Shown: positions 11,891 to 18,810 of the stretch, in pieces
How the letters are laid out: each line of letters starts with the position of its first letter
Numbering within the stretch: the stretch's first letter is position 1
IMG/VR virus record: IMGVR_UViG_3300045926_000355
Span: 1 to 31,006 of that record
From: a virus
Reading direction: 5' to 3' (one strand)
DNA: 31,006 bases
Position numbers and translations under genes: made by a program
Notes under the pieces: model-generated
Told to the model about the DNA's origin: nothing
Databases searched by the model: none
The model's input: the letters and a program-made list of their open reading frames with translations, nothing else

Positions 11891-12862
11891 CTAGTTCGCG
11901 CCCAGCAGCCGCTGCGCCTCGGCCAGCGCCAGCTGCTTGACGAGCGCATTGCCGCCGAACAGGGCGCTCTCGTTCGCCTTCAGCCGGGTGGCCTCAGACT
12001 TCGCCTCAGCCGGGCGGACGTGGTCGAAGTACTCGCTCACGCCGTTGATCGCGCCCCACAGGCTGACGCCACCGTCCACGGTGCTCACCAGCTGGTTCGC
12101 CATGTCGGCGCCGCGCCCGCCGCTCGCCAGCGCCACGATGCTCTCGCGCCGCTCGCGGATGACGGTGGACACCTCCTCCGCCTCGCTGGGGATGATGCGC
12201 TCGACAAACGCCTGCAGGTCGCTGCGCGTCATCCGGGCCCGGGCCAGCGCCGCGAAGCTCTCGCCCGCCGCGATCATCGCCGCCACGATCTGCTCGACCA
12301 CCTTGGCCGCTTCGTCGATCCGCTGCGCCGCCCCCGCGCGGTGCTGGACCATCGCCCACGCTTCACACTGCGCCGCCGCCGCCGCCAGCGTGTTGGCGCA
12401 AATGGGCCGGATGGTGGTGGGATTGTTGCGGACGCCGCCTTGCCCGTCGTGGTTCCACGAGAGCAGGTTGAAGCCCTTCAGGCTGTCGCCCGGGACCACG
12501 TCGATCTTGACGCCCGGGAACTTGAGCAGCAGGAAGCACCGACGGCCACCGTTGAACGTCCCGCCGCTCTCCACCGTGCAGCCGAACCGCGACAGCAGCG
12601 GCTCGATCATCTCCACGTTCTGCCGGTTGGTGGTCGGGTGGTACTTGGCGCCGACCGCGCCCAGCTGCGACTTGATCGAGCCGTCGCCGTTCAGCCGGAC
12701 CATGCCGAAGTGCCCCTTGAACTCGGTGCCGTCCGCCAGGTACAGCTTGCGCTTGTCGATCTGCCAGTCCAGCCCCGTCTTCTGCAGGGCCTCGTCAAGG
12801 TTGGTGAGGGACGCGGTCCGGGTGCCGACAACGTGGAACGGGGTCTGTGCCTGATATGCCAT
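11891..12862 (-). CDS. DUF932 / phage-plasmid-like protein (TIGR03299 type)
   Basis: 323 aa, close to the usual length of the family. Typical features: WQIDKRKLYLADG near 33-45, then LGAVGAKYHPTTNRQNVEMIEPLL (in part: AVGAKYHPTTNRQ), GGTFNGGRRCFLLLKFPG, the FNLLSWNHDGQGG segment, and PTTIRPICANTL. This matches the DUF932 order of a starting beta domain, the 'Y.pvqN.e' motif, then 'R.vCaNt'. The family is widespread on phages and plasmids and of unknown function. It is the first gene of the long left operon, about 57 nt behind a good promoter, with AGGAG before ATG 12862. Confidence 0.85.
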   Translation of the reverse strand: MAYQAQTPFHVVGTRTASLTNLDEALQKTGLDWQIDKRKLYLADGTEFKGHFGMVRLNGDGSIKSQLGAVGAKYHPTTNRQNVEMIEPLLSRFGCTVESGGTFNGGRRCFLLLKFPGVKIDVVPGDSLKGFNLLSWNHDGQGGVRNNPTTIRPICANTLAAAAAQCEAWAMVQHRAGAAQRIDEAAKVVEQIVAAMIAAGESFAALARARMTRSDLQAFVERIIPSEAEEVSTVIRERRESIVALASGGRGADMANQLVSTVDGGVSLWGAINGVSEYFDHVRPAEAKSEATRLKANESALFGGNALVKQLALAEAQRLLGAN

Positions 12863-12925
12863 GTTCGTTACTCCTGCGGGTCTGTGCCCGACTGTGCGCG
12901 GCCCGGAATGGGCCCGGCTGTCAAG

Positions 12926-12953
12926 CTTACAGCCTGTCAGCTTTCAGTGTCAA
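12926..12953 (-). promoter_or_regulatory. Sigma70-like promoter for the long left operon
   Basis: On the minus strand, a perfect TTGACA (12948-12953), 16 nt, TGTAAG (12926-12931), four of six. A second TTGACA lies at 12919-12924 without a matching -10. Leader length is about 57 nt to the DUF932 start. Confidence 0.6.
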
Positions 12954-13454
12954 GCCCCCCGGCCTGCAGGCACATTCCGCCCCGCGCAGCTTCGAGCTGT
13001 CAGGCTGTCAGCGATCCCGTATTGATCTATCCCTCCTACAGCACCGCTTTCGACCCCGAACAGCCCAGTCTGCCTAGATCCGGATTTTGCGCTGGGGCGA
13101 CGAACGCGCCTCCGGTAAGGGGGTACCCGCCAAAATCGATCGCTCTCGCCACAGGGCACGCTAGAGGCCTTCCGGGGCCCTTCCTGAGCCTCGAAAATAC
13201 CTGAAGAAAGATCGCCAAAGTGTGCAGCGTGTCTCACCTATGAACACAGACCTGTGATATGCCTCCACGACATGCGCTTTCGCTCAGCATTCCAGCGTGT
13301 TTTCCGTGTGCTATCCCAGCACAGCTGAGGCTGTGTCCGATTCTGAGAATTACCGGCCAGACGACCTAAAAGGGAGCTGTCTCGCGACCCCGATCAGCCG
13401 CCCGCCGAGCCGCCCGGCCCGGCAGGTGATCCCCGCTAGGCCCCGGCTGTGGGT

Positions 13455-13472
13455 TGACGAAAGCTTTCGTCA
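13455..13472. promoter_or_regulatory. Perfect 18-bp palindrome TGACGAAAGCTTTCGTCA
   Basis: First of two dyads built from the half-site TGACGAA. No spacer at the centre. Confidence 0.6.
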
Positions 13473-13474
13473 GT

Positions 13475-13498
13475 GAATGACGAAGGGCTTCGTCATTC
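13475..13498. promoter_or_regulatory. Second TGACGAA dyad, 11-bp arms
   Basis: GAATGACGAAG pairs perfectly with CTTCGTCATTC around GG. Its half-sites are offset exactly 23 bp from those of the first dyad, i.e. about two helical turns. This fits cooperative protein binding. Confidence 0.6.
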
Positions 13499-13965
13499 CC
13501 AGGTACCGCCCGCCCGCTGCCCGCTTGCCGGGTGTACCCGGCCCCGGCTCACGTCGCCCCCGCAGCTGCAGGCGTCTCGCAGGCCGTCTCACCAGCCTGT
13601 GTACGCCCCTGCAGCTTGTGCCCGAGGCCTCGACCTACTGCCGGGCTGGTTAACATAACCATTCCTATACGACCCTGAGCGCATAAGTCCTTTGCTGTCA
13701 ACAATTAACTCGCCTCGCGATCGCCCCGCCAGCTGCCGCGCCGCCTCTCAGCCATCCGCCGCGCCGCCGCGCCGCCCGCCTTGCGCCCCTGCAGCTGTGG
13801 GCGATGCACGGATCTGCACGCAGCTGCGCGCCAGTGCCCAGAACTGCACGCGGCTGCATTGTCCGCGAGGCCCCCTGCGGCCAGGGCGGGAGCGCCCGCG
13901 CTCGACTCCAGATATTTTTTCGTCGTGATTTTTTCTGTTCACTCCCTGTGATAGCCTCGCGGCCG

Positions 13966-14235
13966 ATGTCGCACGACGACGGCACCCCCTTCGCCGCGAT
14001 CACCGAGGTCGATCACGCCCGCCTGCAGCGCCACACGACGCTGCTGGCGATCTGGCGCGACCTGCCCGTCGATGAACTGCTCGGCGATCTCAGCGTCCTG
14101 GCGCAGCTCTGCGCCTTTCGCGCGCACCAGCACCTCGGGGTCGATGGCGCGGTGGCGCTGGCGCGCAAGCTGGCGGACGAGGGCGGGACGCACGACTGCA
14201 CCGAGTGGTGCCAGGTCTGCGGGAAGCGGGGATGA
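13966..14235 (+). CDS. Hypothetical protein, first of the right operon
   Basis: 89 aa, helical, with a Cys/His tail (HDCTEWCQVCGKRG). The chosen start ATG 13966 has no visible Shine-Dalgarno. A possible extended -10 (TGTGATAGC, 13947-13955) would place transcription at or just before the ATG, so leaderless translation is possible. An upstream extension to 13804 is rejected as its sequence looks non-coding. ATGA overlap with the next gene. Confidence 0.55.
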   Translation: MSHDDGTPFAAITEVDHARLQRHTTLLAIWRDLPVDELLGDLSVLAQLCAFRAHQHLGVDGAVALARKLADEGGTHDCTEWCQVCGKRG

Positions 14236-14453
14236 CGACCTGCCCCTGCGCCCTCGCGGTCCGTCTGGACTACACCGGCTTCGATCCGGCGCAGGTGCGG
14301 GCGTGCAGGACGCTCATTCAGGAGCTGGGCGAGTGGACTACCGTCGTCGTGAGCGGGCGGCGCTATCGCGTGTCGCGGCACTGCATCGCGCTGCACGGCA
14401 TCAAGGCCGACGAAATCGACAGGTACGGCTTCGAGGAGGAGCTGCCGCGGTGA
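14232..14453 (+). CDS. Small hypothetical protein
   Basis: 73 aa. Starts MTTCPCALAVRL; three further Cys/His follow (RACRTL, SRHCIALHGI). Coupled by 4-nt overlaps on both sides. Not recognised. Confidence 0.5.
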   Translation: MTTCPCALAVRLDYTGFDPAQVRACRTLIQELGEWTTVVVSGRRYRVSRHCIALHGIKADEIDRYGFEEELPR

Positions 14454-14695
14454 GCGAGACCTCGCCGCGCGTCATCGTCGCCGAGGTCAGCAAAAACTGG
14501 CGCGAGGGGCGGGAGGTCACCCCCGGCAGCGGCCTCATCGCCGAGCAGTTCGAGCGCGTCATCGACGTCAACGCGCAGCGCGGCTACCGCTTGGTCACCT
14601 TCTCGCTGCATCGGCTGATGGTGCGGGAGGACGAGTTGAACGAGACGATCATCGCGGTGTTCGAGCGACACCAGCCGTCGGCGGATTGGGCATGA
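14450..14695 (+). CDS. DUF4177-like small protein
   Basis: 81 aa from GTG 14450 (GTGA overlap). The pattern FERVIDVNAQRGYRLVTFSLHR followed by NETIIAVFERH resembles the DUF4177 fold, a small alpha/beta unit with 'N..g..G..l' and a final 'iiavFeR' strand. Function of that family is unknown. An alternative start cannot be excluded, but the coupling pattern of this operon favours GTG. Confidence 0.45.
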   Translation: MSETSPRVIVAEVSKNWREGREVTPGSGLIAEQFERVIDVNAQRGYRLVTFSLHRLMVREDELNETIIAVFERHQPSADWA

Positions 14696-14919
14696 GCCCG
14701 ACCTTCACGCCGATGGCGCTGAAGTGCTGCATCTGCGGCGTCGACTACGCGGCCAGCGTCGCCGCCACCTGGCACCGCTTCGACCACGGGGTCTGCGGGT
14801 CGGCGTGCTTCTACGAGAAGGAGTGGCGGCGGACGCTCTCGACGCTCGGCAAGCCGTACCGGCCCGACCCGCGCGCCTACGATGCCGCCGGGTATCCCTG
14901 CAAGGTCGCGACGCCATGA
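14692..14919 (+). CDS. Small zinc-finger protein
   Basis: 75 aa. CCIC near residue 14 and CGSAC about 20 residues later give a C-x2-C...C-x3-C treble-clef-like knuckle, with EKEWRRTL after it. ATG overlaps the previous stop. Not assigned to a named family. Confidence 0.55.
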   Translation: MSPTFTPMALKCCICGVDYAASVAATWHRFDHGVCGSACFYEKEWRRTLSTLGKPYRPDPRAYDAAGYPCKVATP

Positions 14920-15272
14920 GCACCTTCGAGCCCGATCACAACGGCGAGTGCCGTCACTGCGACGAGTGGTGGAACGCCCACAGCGAGCCCGACGGCGCCT
15001 GCCCGACCGACCCGGCACAGGCCAGTGAGAACGTGCGGCTGCACGCGGAGGAACGCGCGCGTCAGGACCCAGCCTCGTGGAGCCCCGACGCGATCCGCCG
15101 GTTCGGCGAGTTCATCGCGCTCGTGGAGGCAGCGGAGGCGCGGCAGAAGGACCCCGGCACACGCCCGCACTATCGCTGTCCGCGGTGCGGCGTGGTGAGC
15201 TTCAACCCCAACGACATCGCCAATCGCTACTGTGTGCGGTGTCACCAGTTCGAGGAGCCGGAGCGGCCGTGA
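14916..15272 (+). CDS. Zinc-ribbon protein with two Cys groups
   Basis: 118 aa. N-terminal ECRHCDEWWNAH...GACP and C-terminal CPRCGVVSFNPNDIANRYCVRC, the latter resembling the short 'C..C.....hP.D...YC..C' ribbons common in phage accessory genes. The helical middle has a charged stretch (RRFGEFIALVEAAEARQK). ATGA overlap at the start. Confidence 0.6.
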   Translation: MSTFEPDHNGECRHCDEWWNAHSEPDGACPTDPAQASENVRLHAEERARQDPASWSPDAIRRFGEFIALVEAAEARQKDPGTRPHYRCPRCGVVSFNPNDIANRYCVRCHQFEEPERP

Positions 15273-15601
15273 TGCAGTGGTTCGGCCCCGCCCCCTTCTC
15301 CGCCGCCTGCGACGACTGCACGCGCGCCGCCACGCCGACCACCCCCTGCGCCTGGTGCGGCGAGGGCTTCACCGACGAGGACGAGGGCTACACCCTCCCG
15401 CACTGCGGCGACACCATCAGCCAGCTGCCGTACCACATCGAGTGCCACCTGCGGCAGCTGTTCGGCAGCGTGGCGCACATCGAGCACCGCTGCAGCTGCT
15501 ATGGGGGTGGCGAGGAGACCGACCCGCCGGGGCTGACGCGGCGTCAGGCGGCGCTCGCGGCGACCGATCTGTTCTTCCGGCTGCGGAGAGAAGCGCGATG
15601 A
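15272..15601 (+). CDS. Cys/His-rich conserved phage-type protein
   Basis: 109 aa. CDDC, CAWCGEGF, HIECHLRQLFGSVAHIEHRC (in part) and CSC. The 'hieC.lR...GsvaHi...CsCygG..eDPpg.t.R.Aa.aa' order is typical of a family of small phage proteins of unknown function; this member has YGGGEETDPPGLTRRQAALAA. Starts at TGATG overlap. Confidence 0.6.
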   Translation: MQWFGPAPFSAACDDCTRAATPTTPCAWCGEGFTDEDEGYTLPHCGDTISQLPYHIECHLRQLFGSVAHIEHRCSCYGGGEETDPPGLTRRQAALAATDLFFRLRREAR

Positions 15602-15777
15602 AGGTCCGCCTCGACCTCACGCCGCACGAGCGGCAGGCGCTGCTCACCGTGCTGATGGACTACGTCGCGTCCTCGACCGCGCTGGAGGTGTCGATCGATG
15701 CGGTGACCGGCGAGGAGATCGAGATTGGGGACCTGCTCAAGCGGGTGATCGAGGCGCCGCTGGTGCCTGAGGAGTGA
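15598..15777 (+). CDS. Small hypothetical protein
   Basis: 59 aa, acidic, helix-rich (HERQALLTVLMDYVASS). ATGA overlap at the start; ends just before the excisionase-like gene. Not recognised. Confidence 0.5.
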   Translation: MKVRLDLTPHERQALLTVLMDYVASSTALEVSIDAVTGEEIEIGDLLKRVIEAPLVPEE

Positions 15778-15785
15778 TGCATATG
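15776..15785 (+). repeat. GATGCATATG dispersed element, copy 5
   Basis: Spans the two alternative start codons of the excisionase-like gene. Confidence 0.75.
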
Positions 15786-15977
15786 CAAGTGCAGGGGGCC
15801 GACTACGTCGACATCCGCGAGGCGATGCGGATGACGGGCTTGAAGGACCAGACGATCTATCGGCTCGCGCGGCAGGGGCGCGTGCGCAAGGTCAAGATCC
15901 TCGGGAGCCGCGTGCGCTTCTCCCGGGCGGATCTGGCCGCGCTGGTCGAGGAAGTGCCCCGGCGGGAGGAGGCGTGA
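15783..15977 (+). CDS. Excisionase/MerR-like HTH protein (HTH_17 type)
   Basis: 64 aa. The fold YVDIREAMRMTGLKDQTIYR, then LARQGRVRKVKILGSRVRFSRADL, is the winged-helix excisionase pattern: 'EaA..lgvs..tvyrl...G.l...k.G...rf...dl'. Such proteins act as excisionases or small transcription regulators. Two ATGs lie six bases apart; the second has the better distance from GAGGAG, so it is chosen. Buried in a cassette of tiny genes without a neighbouring integrase, a regulator of late genes is as likely as an excisionase. Confidence 0.7.
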   Translation: MQVQGADYVDIREAMRMTGLKDQTIYRLARQGRVRKVKILGSRVRFSRADLAALVEEVPRREEA

Positions 15978-16210
15978 TGGAAGCGGCACGCTGTGCGTGG
16001 GAAGTGACCGCGGGGCTCATCCCCGGCCAGGTGATGCCGGAGCACACGCGGCGCTGGGGCCTGACGTCCAGCGAGTGGGAGAATGGCCTCGGGTACCAGC
16101 TGTTCCTCGAACGGCAGGCGCTGGCCGACGCCTACGCGCGCTACCTGCAGGAGCTGTGTTGCATGGGCAAGGAAGTCAACTGGACCGAGACAACCTTCGT
16201 GTGGTTCTGA
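15977..16210 (+). CDS. Small hypothetical protein
   Basis: 77 aa. Helical with several aromatic residues (SEWENGLGYQLFLERQALADA). GGAGGAGG precedes ATG 15977 (TGATG overlap); GTG 15974 is an alternative. Not recognised. Confidence 0.5.
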   Translation: MEAARCAWEVTAGLIPGQVMPEHTRRWGLTSSEWENGLGYQLFLERQALADAYARYLQELCCMGKEVNWTETTFVWF

Positions 16211-16470
16211 TGAACGAGCAGGGCACCCGCCTCGATCAGTGGGTCGCCACCGCCACCGAGATCGTCGACCTCGGCTGGGGCTGGGCGTCCTTCCACGAGC
16301 AGGGCGACGCCATCACCGTGACGCGCACCTGCAAGGGCTGCGGGGTCAGTGTCACCAGCCCGGGGCACCGGGAGGGCGAGGTGCTGCGCGTGGAGCCGCG
16401 CCCCTTCGAGCACGGCGACCACTGCCCGATGCTGCGGCGGATCGCCCGCGGCGAAGGGCAGGCGGACTGA
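16210..16470 (+). CDS. Small Cys/His protein
   Basis: 86 aa. TCKGCGVSV in the middle and HGDHCPMLRR near the end could make one zinc site. TGATG overlaps at both ends. Not recognised. Confidence 0.5.
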   Translation: MNEQGTRLDQWVATATEIVDLGWGWASFHEQGDAITVTRTCKGCGVSVTSPGHREGEVLRVEPRPFEHGDHCPMLRRIARGEGQAD

Positions 16471-16601
16471 TGCGCCTGCCGCGGAAGACGAAGAAGGTGC
16501 TCACGCGCGTCACGACGCAGTACCGCTGGCCGCGACCCGGCTCGCGCCAGCATCGCCGGTTCCGGCGCTTCTGCCGGTTAGCGGCGCGTGCCCTGGAGTG
16601 A
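16470..16601 (+). CDS. Very small basic protein
   Basis: 43 aa, about one third Arg/Lys (RLPRKTKKVLTRVTTQYRW, then HRRFRRFCRLAARALE). Possibly RNA or DNA binding. Supported mainly by exact TGATG coupling to the gene before and GGAG to the gene after. Confidence 0.45.
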   Translation: MRLPRKTKKVLTRVTTQYRWPRPGSRQHRRFRRFCRLAARALE

Positions 16602-16606
16602 AGCAT

Positions 16607-16807
16607 ATGGATCTCAAGCACGCCCTCGCCACCACCACCGTCACCTGCTTTCTGCGCGACGGCCGCACGGTCGATCTCACCGGCCTGACCCCCGAGGACG
16701 CCGTCGCCACGCTGCGGGCCGAAGGCGTCACGCCCGGCGACGTCCGGCACACGGTCTTCTTCGTGCACGGGCCGCTGCCGCGTCCCTTCGTGGGGGCGCC
16801 GCGATGA
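16607..16807 (+). CDS. Small hypothetical protein
   Basis: 66 aa, alpha/beta (TCFLRDGRTVDLTGLTPEDA). GGAG at ideal distance before ATG 16607, which lies within a CATATG site (16604-16609), a weaker variant of the dispersed element. Its stop overlaps the next start (ATGA). Confidence 0.5.
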   Translation: MDLKHALATTTVTCFLRDGRTVDLTGLTPEDAVATLRAEGVTPGDVRHTVFFVHGPLPRPFVGAPR

Positions 16808-17226
16808 CGAACGCGCTCCTGCCCACCTTCACCTGCTTCGACGACGCGATCGAGTTCATCGAGTCGCGCGTGCGCGAGGAAGGCCCCCGCTACGCCGCCG
16901 ACCATCTCCGCCTGGTCCACGCCCTGTGCGAGGCCGAGGACGGCACGATCTACGCGCACGGCTGGGCGGAGGACAAGGGCCTGTGCTGGAACGCGGCGCT
17001 CGTCGAGGGGCAGAAGGTCTACTACTCGATCAAGCGCGTGGACTTCTACCGCTGGAAGAAAGTGCGCGAGCCCCGCCGCTACACGATGGAGGAGATCCTC
17101 GACCAGAACCGCCAGCACGGCACCTACGGCCCGTGGGAGCCGCAGTTCATCGCCGCCTGCGGCAAGACCGGCGAGGGGCGCATCCTCGGCGCGGTGCAGG
17201 TGCGCGGACCGAAGCGGAGGCGGTGA
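16804..17226 (+). CDS. Hypothetical phage protein
   Basis: 140 aa. Conserved-looking features: TCFDDAIEFIESRVREEG, LVHALCEAEDGTIYAHGWAE, CWNAALVEGQKVYY, and near the C-terminus YGPWEPQFIAAC. The 'lvHg.c....g.i.HaW.E' arrangement occurs in small phage proteins of unknown function. ATGA overlap before, TGATG after. Confidence 0.55.
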   Translation: MTNALLPTFTCFDDAIEFIESRVREEGPRYAADHLRLVHALCEAEDGTIYAHGWAEDKGLCWNAALVEGQKVYYSIKRVDFYRWKKVREPRRYTMEEILDQNRQHGTYGPWEPQFIAACGKTGEGRILGAVQVRGPKRRR

Positions 17227-17483
17227 TGCCCTACTACGAGACCCTCGCCGAGGACGTCGCCCGCGCCAAGCAGATCCTCGCCGAGGGGCGCTGGTCAGCG
17301 GATGACCCGTTTTATCAGATCCTGCAGCGCCACATCACCAGCGGCACCATCTTCGGCAAGGACATCTACGCCGCCTACAAGCTGCTCGAATCGTTCGTCG
17401 CCGCTATTGAGGCGGTCGGCCCCAAGGTGTGCGAGCTGGCGCTCCGCCACCAGCAGCTGACACGGGAGGAGCCCGAGCCATGA
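17226..17483 (+). CDS. Small hypothetical protein
   Basis: 85 aa, helical (ETLAEDVARAKQILAEGRW; YAAYKLLESFVAAIEAVG). No motif recognised. Coupled to both neighbours. Confidence 0.5.
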   Translation: MPYYETLAEDVARAKQILAEGRWSADDPFYQILQRHITSGTIFGKDIYAAYKLLESFVAAIEAVGPKVCELALRHQQLTREEPEP

Positions 17484-17698
17484 TTACCTTCCGTCTCGAT
17501 GAGCACGCGCTGCTGCGCGGCCAGCCGGTCTGCGAGGTCTGGCAGGACGGCGAGTTCATCGCCGCCCTCTACGCCACCGGCGACGGCGTCAAGCTCGTCT
17601 CGAAGTACGTCCTCAGCGCCGATCTGCAGCGCGTCGCTGGGCGCGAGGCCCCGACGGTCACCGAGCTGCGCGTCTCCATCACGGTGACCGATGGCTGA
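17480..17698 (+). CDS. Small hypothetical protein
   Basis: 72 aa, beta-rich (MITFRLDEHALLRGQPVCEV, then EFIAALYATGDGVKLVSKY). Likely a small beta-sheet protein. Stop overlaps the next gene by 8 nt. Confidence 0.5.
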   Translation: MITFRLDEHALLRGQPVCEVWQDGEFIAALYATGDGVKLVSKYVLSADLQRVAGREAPTVTELRVSITVTDG

Positions 17699-17912
17699 CT
17701 TCTGCCTGCAGTGCTCGGATGAACTCTTCGGCAAGGACTTCGAGGAACTCGCTGGGCTGACCACCCCCGAAGCGTGGGCCGAGGGCAAAGCCGCCGTGGT
17801 CCTCTGTGAAGGCTGCGGCCCGATCCAGGTCGACCCCGGGGGCCGCTGCGTCAGCGTCGACTGCCCCAAGCACGGCGCCAAGGGGGATCTGGACACGCCG
17901 CCCGCCCGCTAG
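17691..17912 (+). CDS. Phage zinc-ribbon protein (CxxCS...CEGCG type)
   Basis: 73 aa. ADFCLQCSDELFGKDFEEL, then LCEGCGPIQVDPGGRCVSVD and CPKHG. This arrangement, two CxxC knuckles with a terminal DC-x-KH, is a recurring small phage protein of unknown function. Its end contains the first GGGGGATCT(A/G)GACA repeat. An 8-nt overlap ties it to the previous gene. Confidence 0.65.
   Translation: MADFCLQCSDELFGKDFEELAGLTTPEAWAEGKAAVVLCEGCGPIQVDPGGRCVSVDCPKHGAKGDLDTPPAR
17882..17895 (+). repeat. GGGGGATCTGGACA repeat, copy 1
   Basis: Differs at one base from the copies at 18210 and 27267. Lies in the last codons of the zinc-ribbon gene. Confidence 0.4.
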
Positions 17913-17926
17913 GCATCCTCCCGGGC

Positions 17927-18220
17927 GTGGCTCGCGTCGCCCGACTCGCCCCACCCACCCGCGCCGACCTCACCCGCTGGGCGGAGGATCACGACGTCGA
18001 GCTGATCTTCTTCGACCCGCCCGAGCACTTCGACCACGCCATCCTCGGCCTCGTGGAAGGCTCCGGCCAGGCGCCCGCCGTCCTCTACGACCGGGACGCC
18101 GTCCTCAGCGCGATGGCGCGGGACATGGGCGAGGACGCCGCGCTCGAATGGTTCGAGGGCAACACCATCGACGCCTTCCTCGGCCCGGCCACGCCCCGCT
18201 TCCTGACCAGGGGGATCTAG
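17927..18220 (+). CDS. Conserved hypothetical protein (EWFEGNT-type)
   Basis: 97 aa from GTG 17927. The central VELIFFDPPEHFDHAILGLV, then APAVLYDRDAVLSAMARDMG and DAALEWFEGNTIDAFLGPAT-PRFL, resembles a family of small phage and bacterial proteins with 'aiiGv......vvYd...' and 'A.eWfe.N..ga..Ge.TP.Fl'. Function unknown. No clear Shine-Dalgarno. Confidence 0.6.
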   Translation: MARVARLAPPTRADLTRWAEDHDVELIFFDPPEHFDHAILGLVEGSGQAPAVLYDRDAVLSAMARDMGEDAALEWFEGNTIDAFLGPATPRFLTRGI

Positions 18221-18223
18221 ACA
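18210..18223 (+). repeat. GGGGGATCTAGACA repeat, copy 2
   Basis: Includes the TAG stop of the preceding gene. Followed by CCCCC, giving a possible G5/C5 hairpin. Confidence 0.4.
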
Positions 18224-18253
18224 GCCCCCGGGCTCTGGCCCATATCCTGCTCC

Positions 18254-18613
18254 ATGCTCAAGCGTCTCGCCGGGCTGCTCTATCTCCGGCGTGTCGCCCG
18301 CTCGCTCGACGCGATCACCGCCTCGCTCGACCGGCAGGGCGACCTCCTCCTCCGCCTCGTGGACCACCTGGCGCCACCGCCCCCGCCTGCCGATCGCGCC
18401 GCCGTCCGCGAGGACACCGGCGTCAGCTTCCTCGACCCGCAGGAGGCGTATCTCGCCGCCACCTACATCGCGCGCACGCAGAACGACACCGGGCACATCC
18501 CCACCGACGAGGAGGTCATGATCTACCTCGCCGACGAAAAGACGCGCGACCTCGCCGCCCGCCTCACCGCGCGCGACGTCGAACTCACGCGGCTGGCGGA
18601 GTCACGGCTGTGA
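18254..18613 (+). CDS. Hypothetical protein with amphipathic N-terminus
   Basis: 119 aa. Starts MLKRLAGLLYLRRVARSLDA, then a coiled-coil-like stretch (ITASLDRQGDLLLRLVDHL), a Pro linker and an acidic helical C-terminus. No Shine-Dalgarno is visible before ATG 18254. Its stop overlaps the next GTG. Not recognised. Confidence 0.5.
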   Translation: MLKRLAGLLYLRRVARSLDAITASLDRQGDLLLRLVDHLAPPPPPADRAAVREDTGVSFLDPQEAYLAATYIARTQNDTGHIPTDEEVMIYLADEKTRDLAARLTARDVELTRLAESRL

Positions 18614-18807
18614 AGCCCGATCGCCACCCGCCCCGCCTGCCCGGCGCGCCCCCTGCGGTCGGAGCGCCGACCTCTCGGGATCCGCGGGAGGTGGAGCGGT
18701 TCCTGCGCCCCCAGCCCGCGCCGGAGATCCCGCGCCGCCAGCTGGACCCGCCGCGCCCCGGCCTCCTGGCGCACAGCCTGCTCGGCCACCGCATCATCCG
18801 GACCTGA
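18610..18807 (+). CDS. Small Pro/Arg-rich protein
   Basis: 65 aa from GTG 18610 (GTGA overlap). Pro and Arg rich, probably disordered, ending in LLAHSLLGHRIIRT. Placed 3 nt before the small terminase candidate. Coding status is moderate; no homologue recognised. Confidence 0.4.
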   Translation: MKPDRHPPRLPGAPPAVGAPTSRDPREVERFLRPQPAPEIPRRQLDPPRPGLLAHSLLGHRIIRT

Positions 18808-18810
18808 CCG

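Larger units (their letters stand above)
12863..13965. other. 1.1-kb non-coding divide between divergent operons
   Basis: No gene is supported. It contains the left-operon promoter (12926-12953), four CTGTCAG/A words (12918-13011), a small hairpin (CACAGC/GCTGTG, 13320-13335), two TGACGAA dyads (13455-13498), TGGTTA-ACA-TAACCA (13647-13661), imperfect 14-mer direct repeats (CTGCACGCAGCTGC at 13814 and CTGCACGCGGCTGC at 13844), and T-runs just before the right operon (13913-13935). Short open frames in the 13.5-13.9 kb part lack ribosome sites and read as random Ala/Pro/Arg. Candidate roles: origin, attachment or partition site, or main control region. Confidence 0.6.

Noticed and set aside
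12918-12953. TGTCAAG words resembling mycobacteriophage L5 stoperators
   Set aside because: TGTCAA is the reverse complement of the -35 box TTGACA, and several copies sit at proper promoter spacing. A stoperator system with this word is not needed.
11873-13204. 443-codon plus-strand open frame
   Set aside because: Antisense to the DUF932 gene, which has family motifs and a promoter.
13473-14003. Short open frames in the large intergenic region
   Set aside because: No ribosome sites; composition is random Ala/Arg/Pro; they cross the TGACGAA dyads and repeats.
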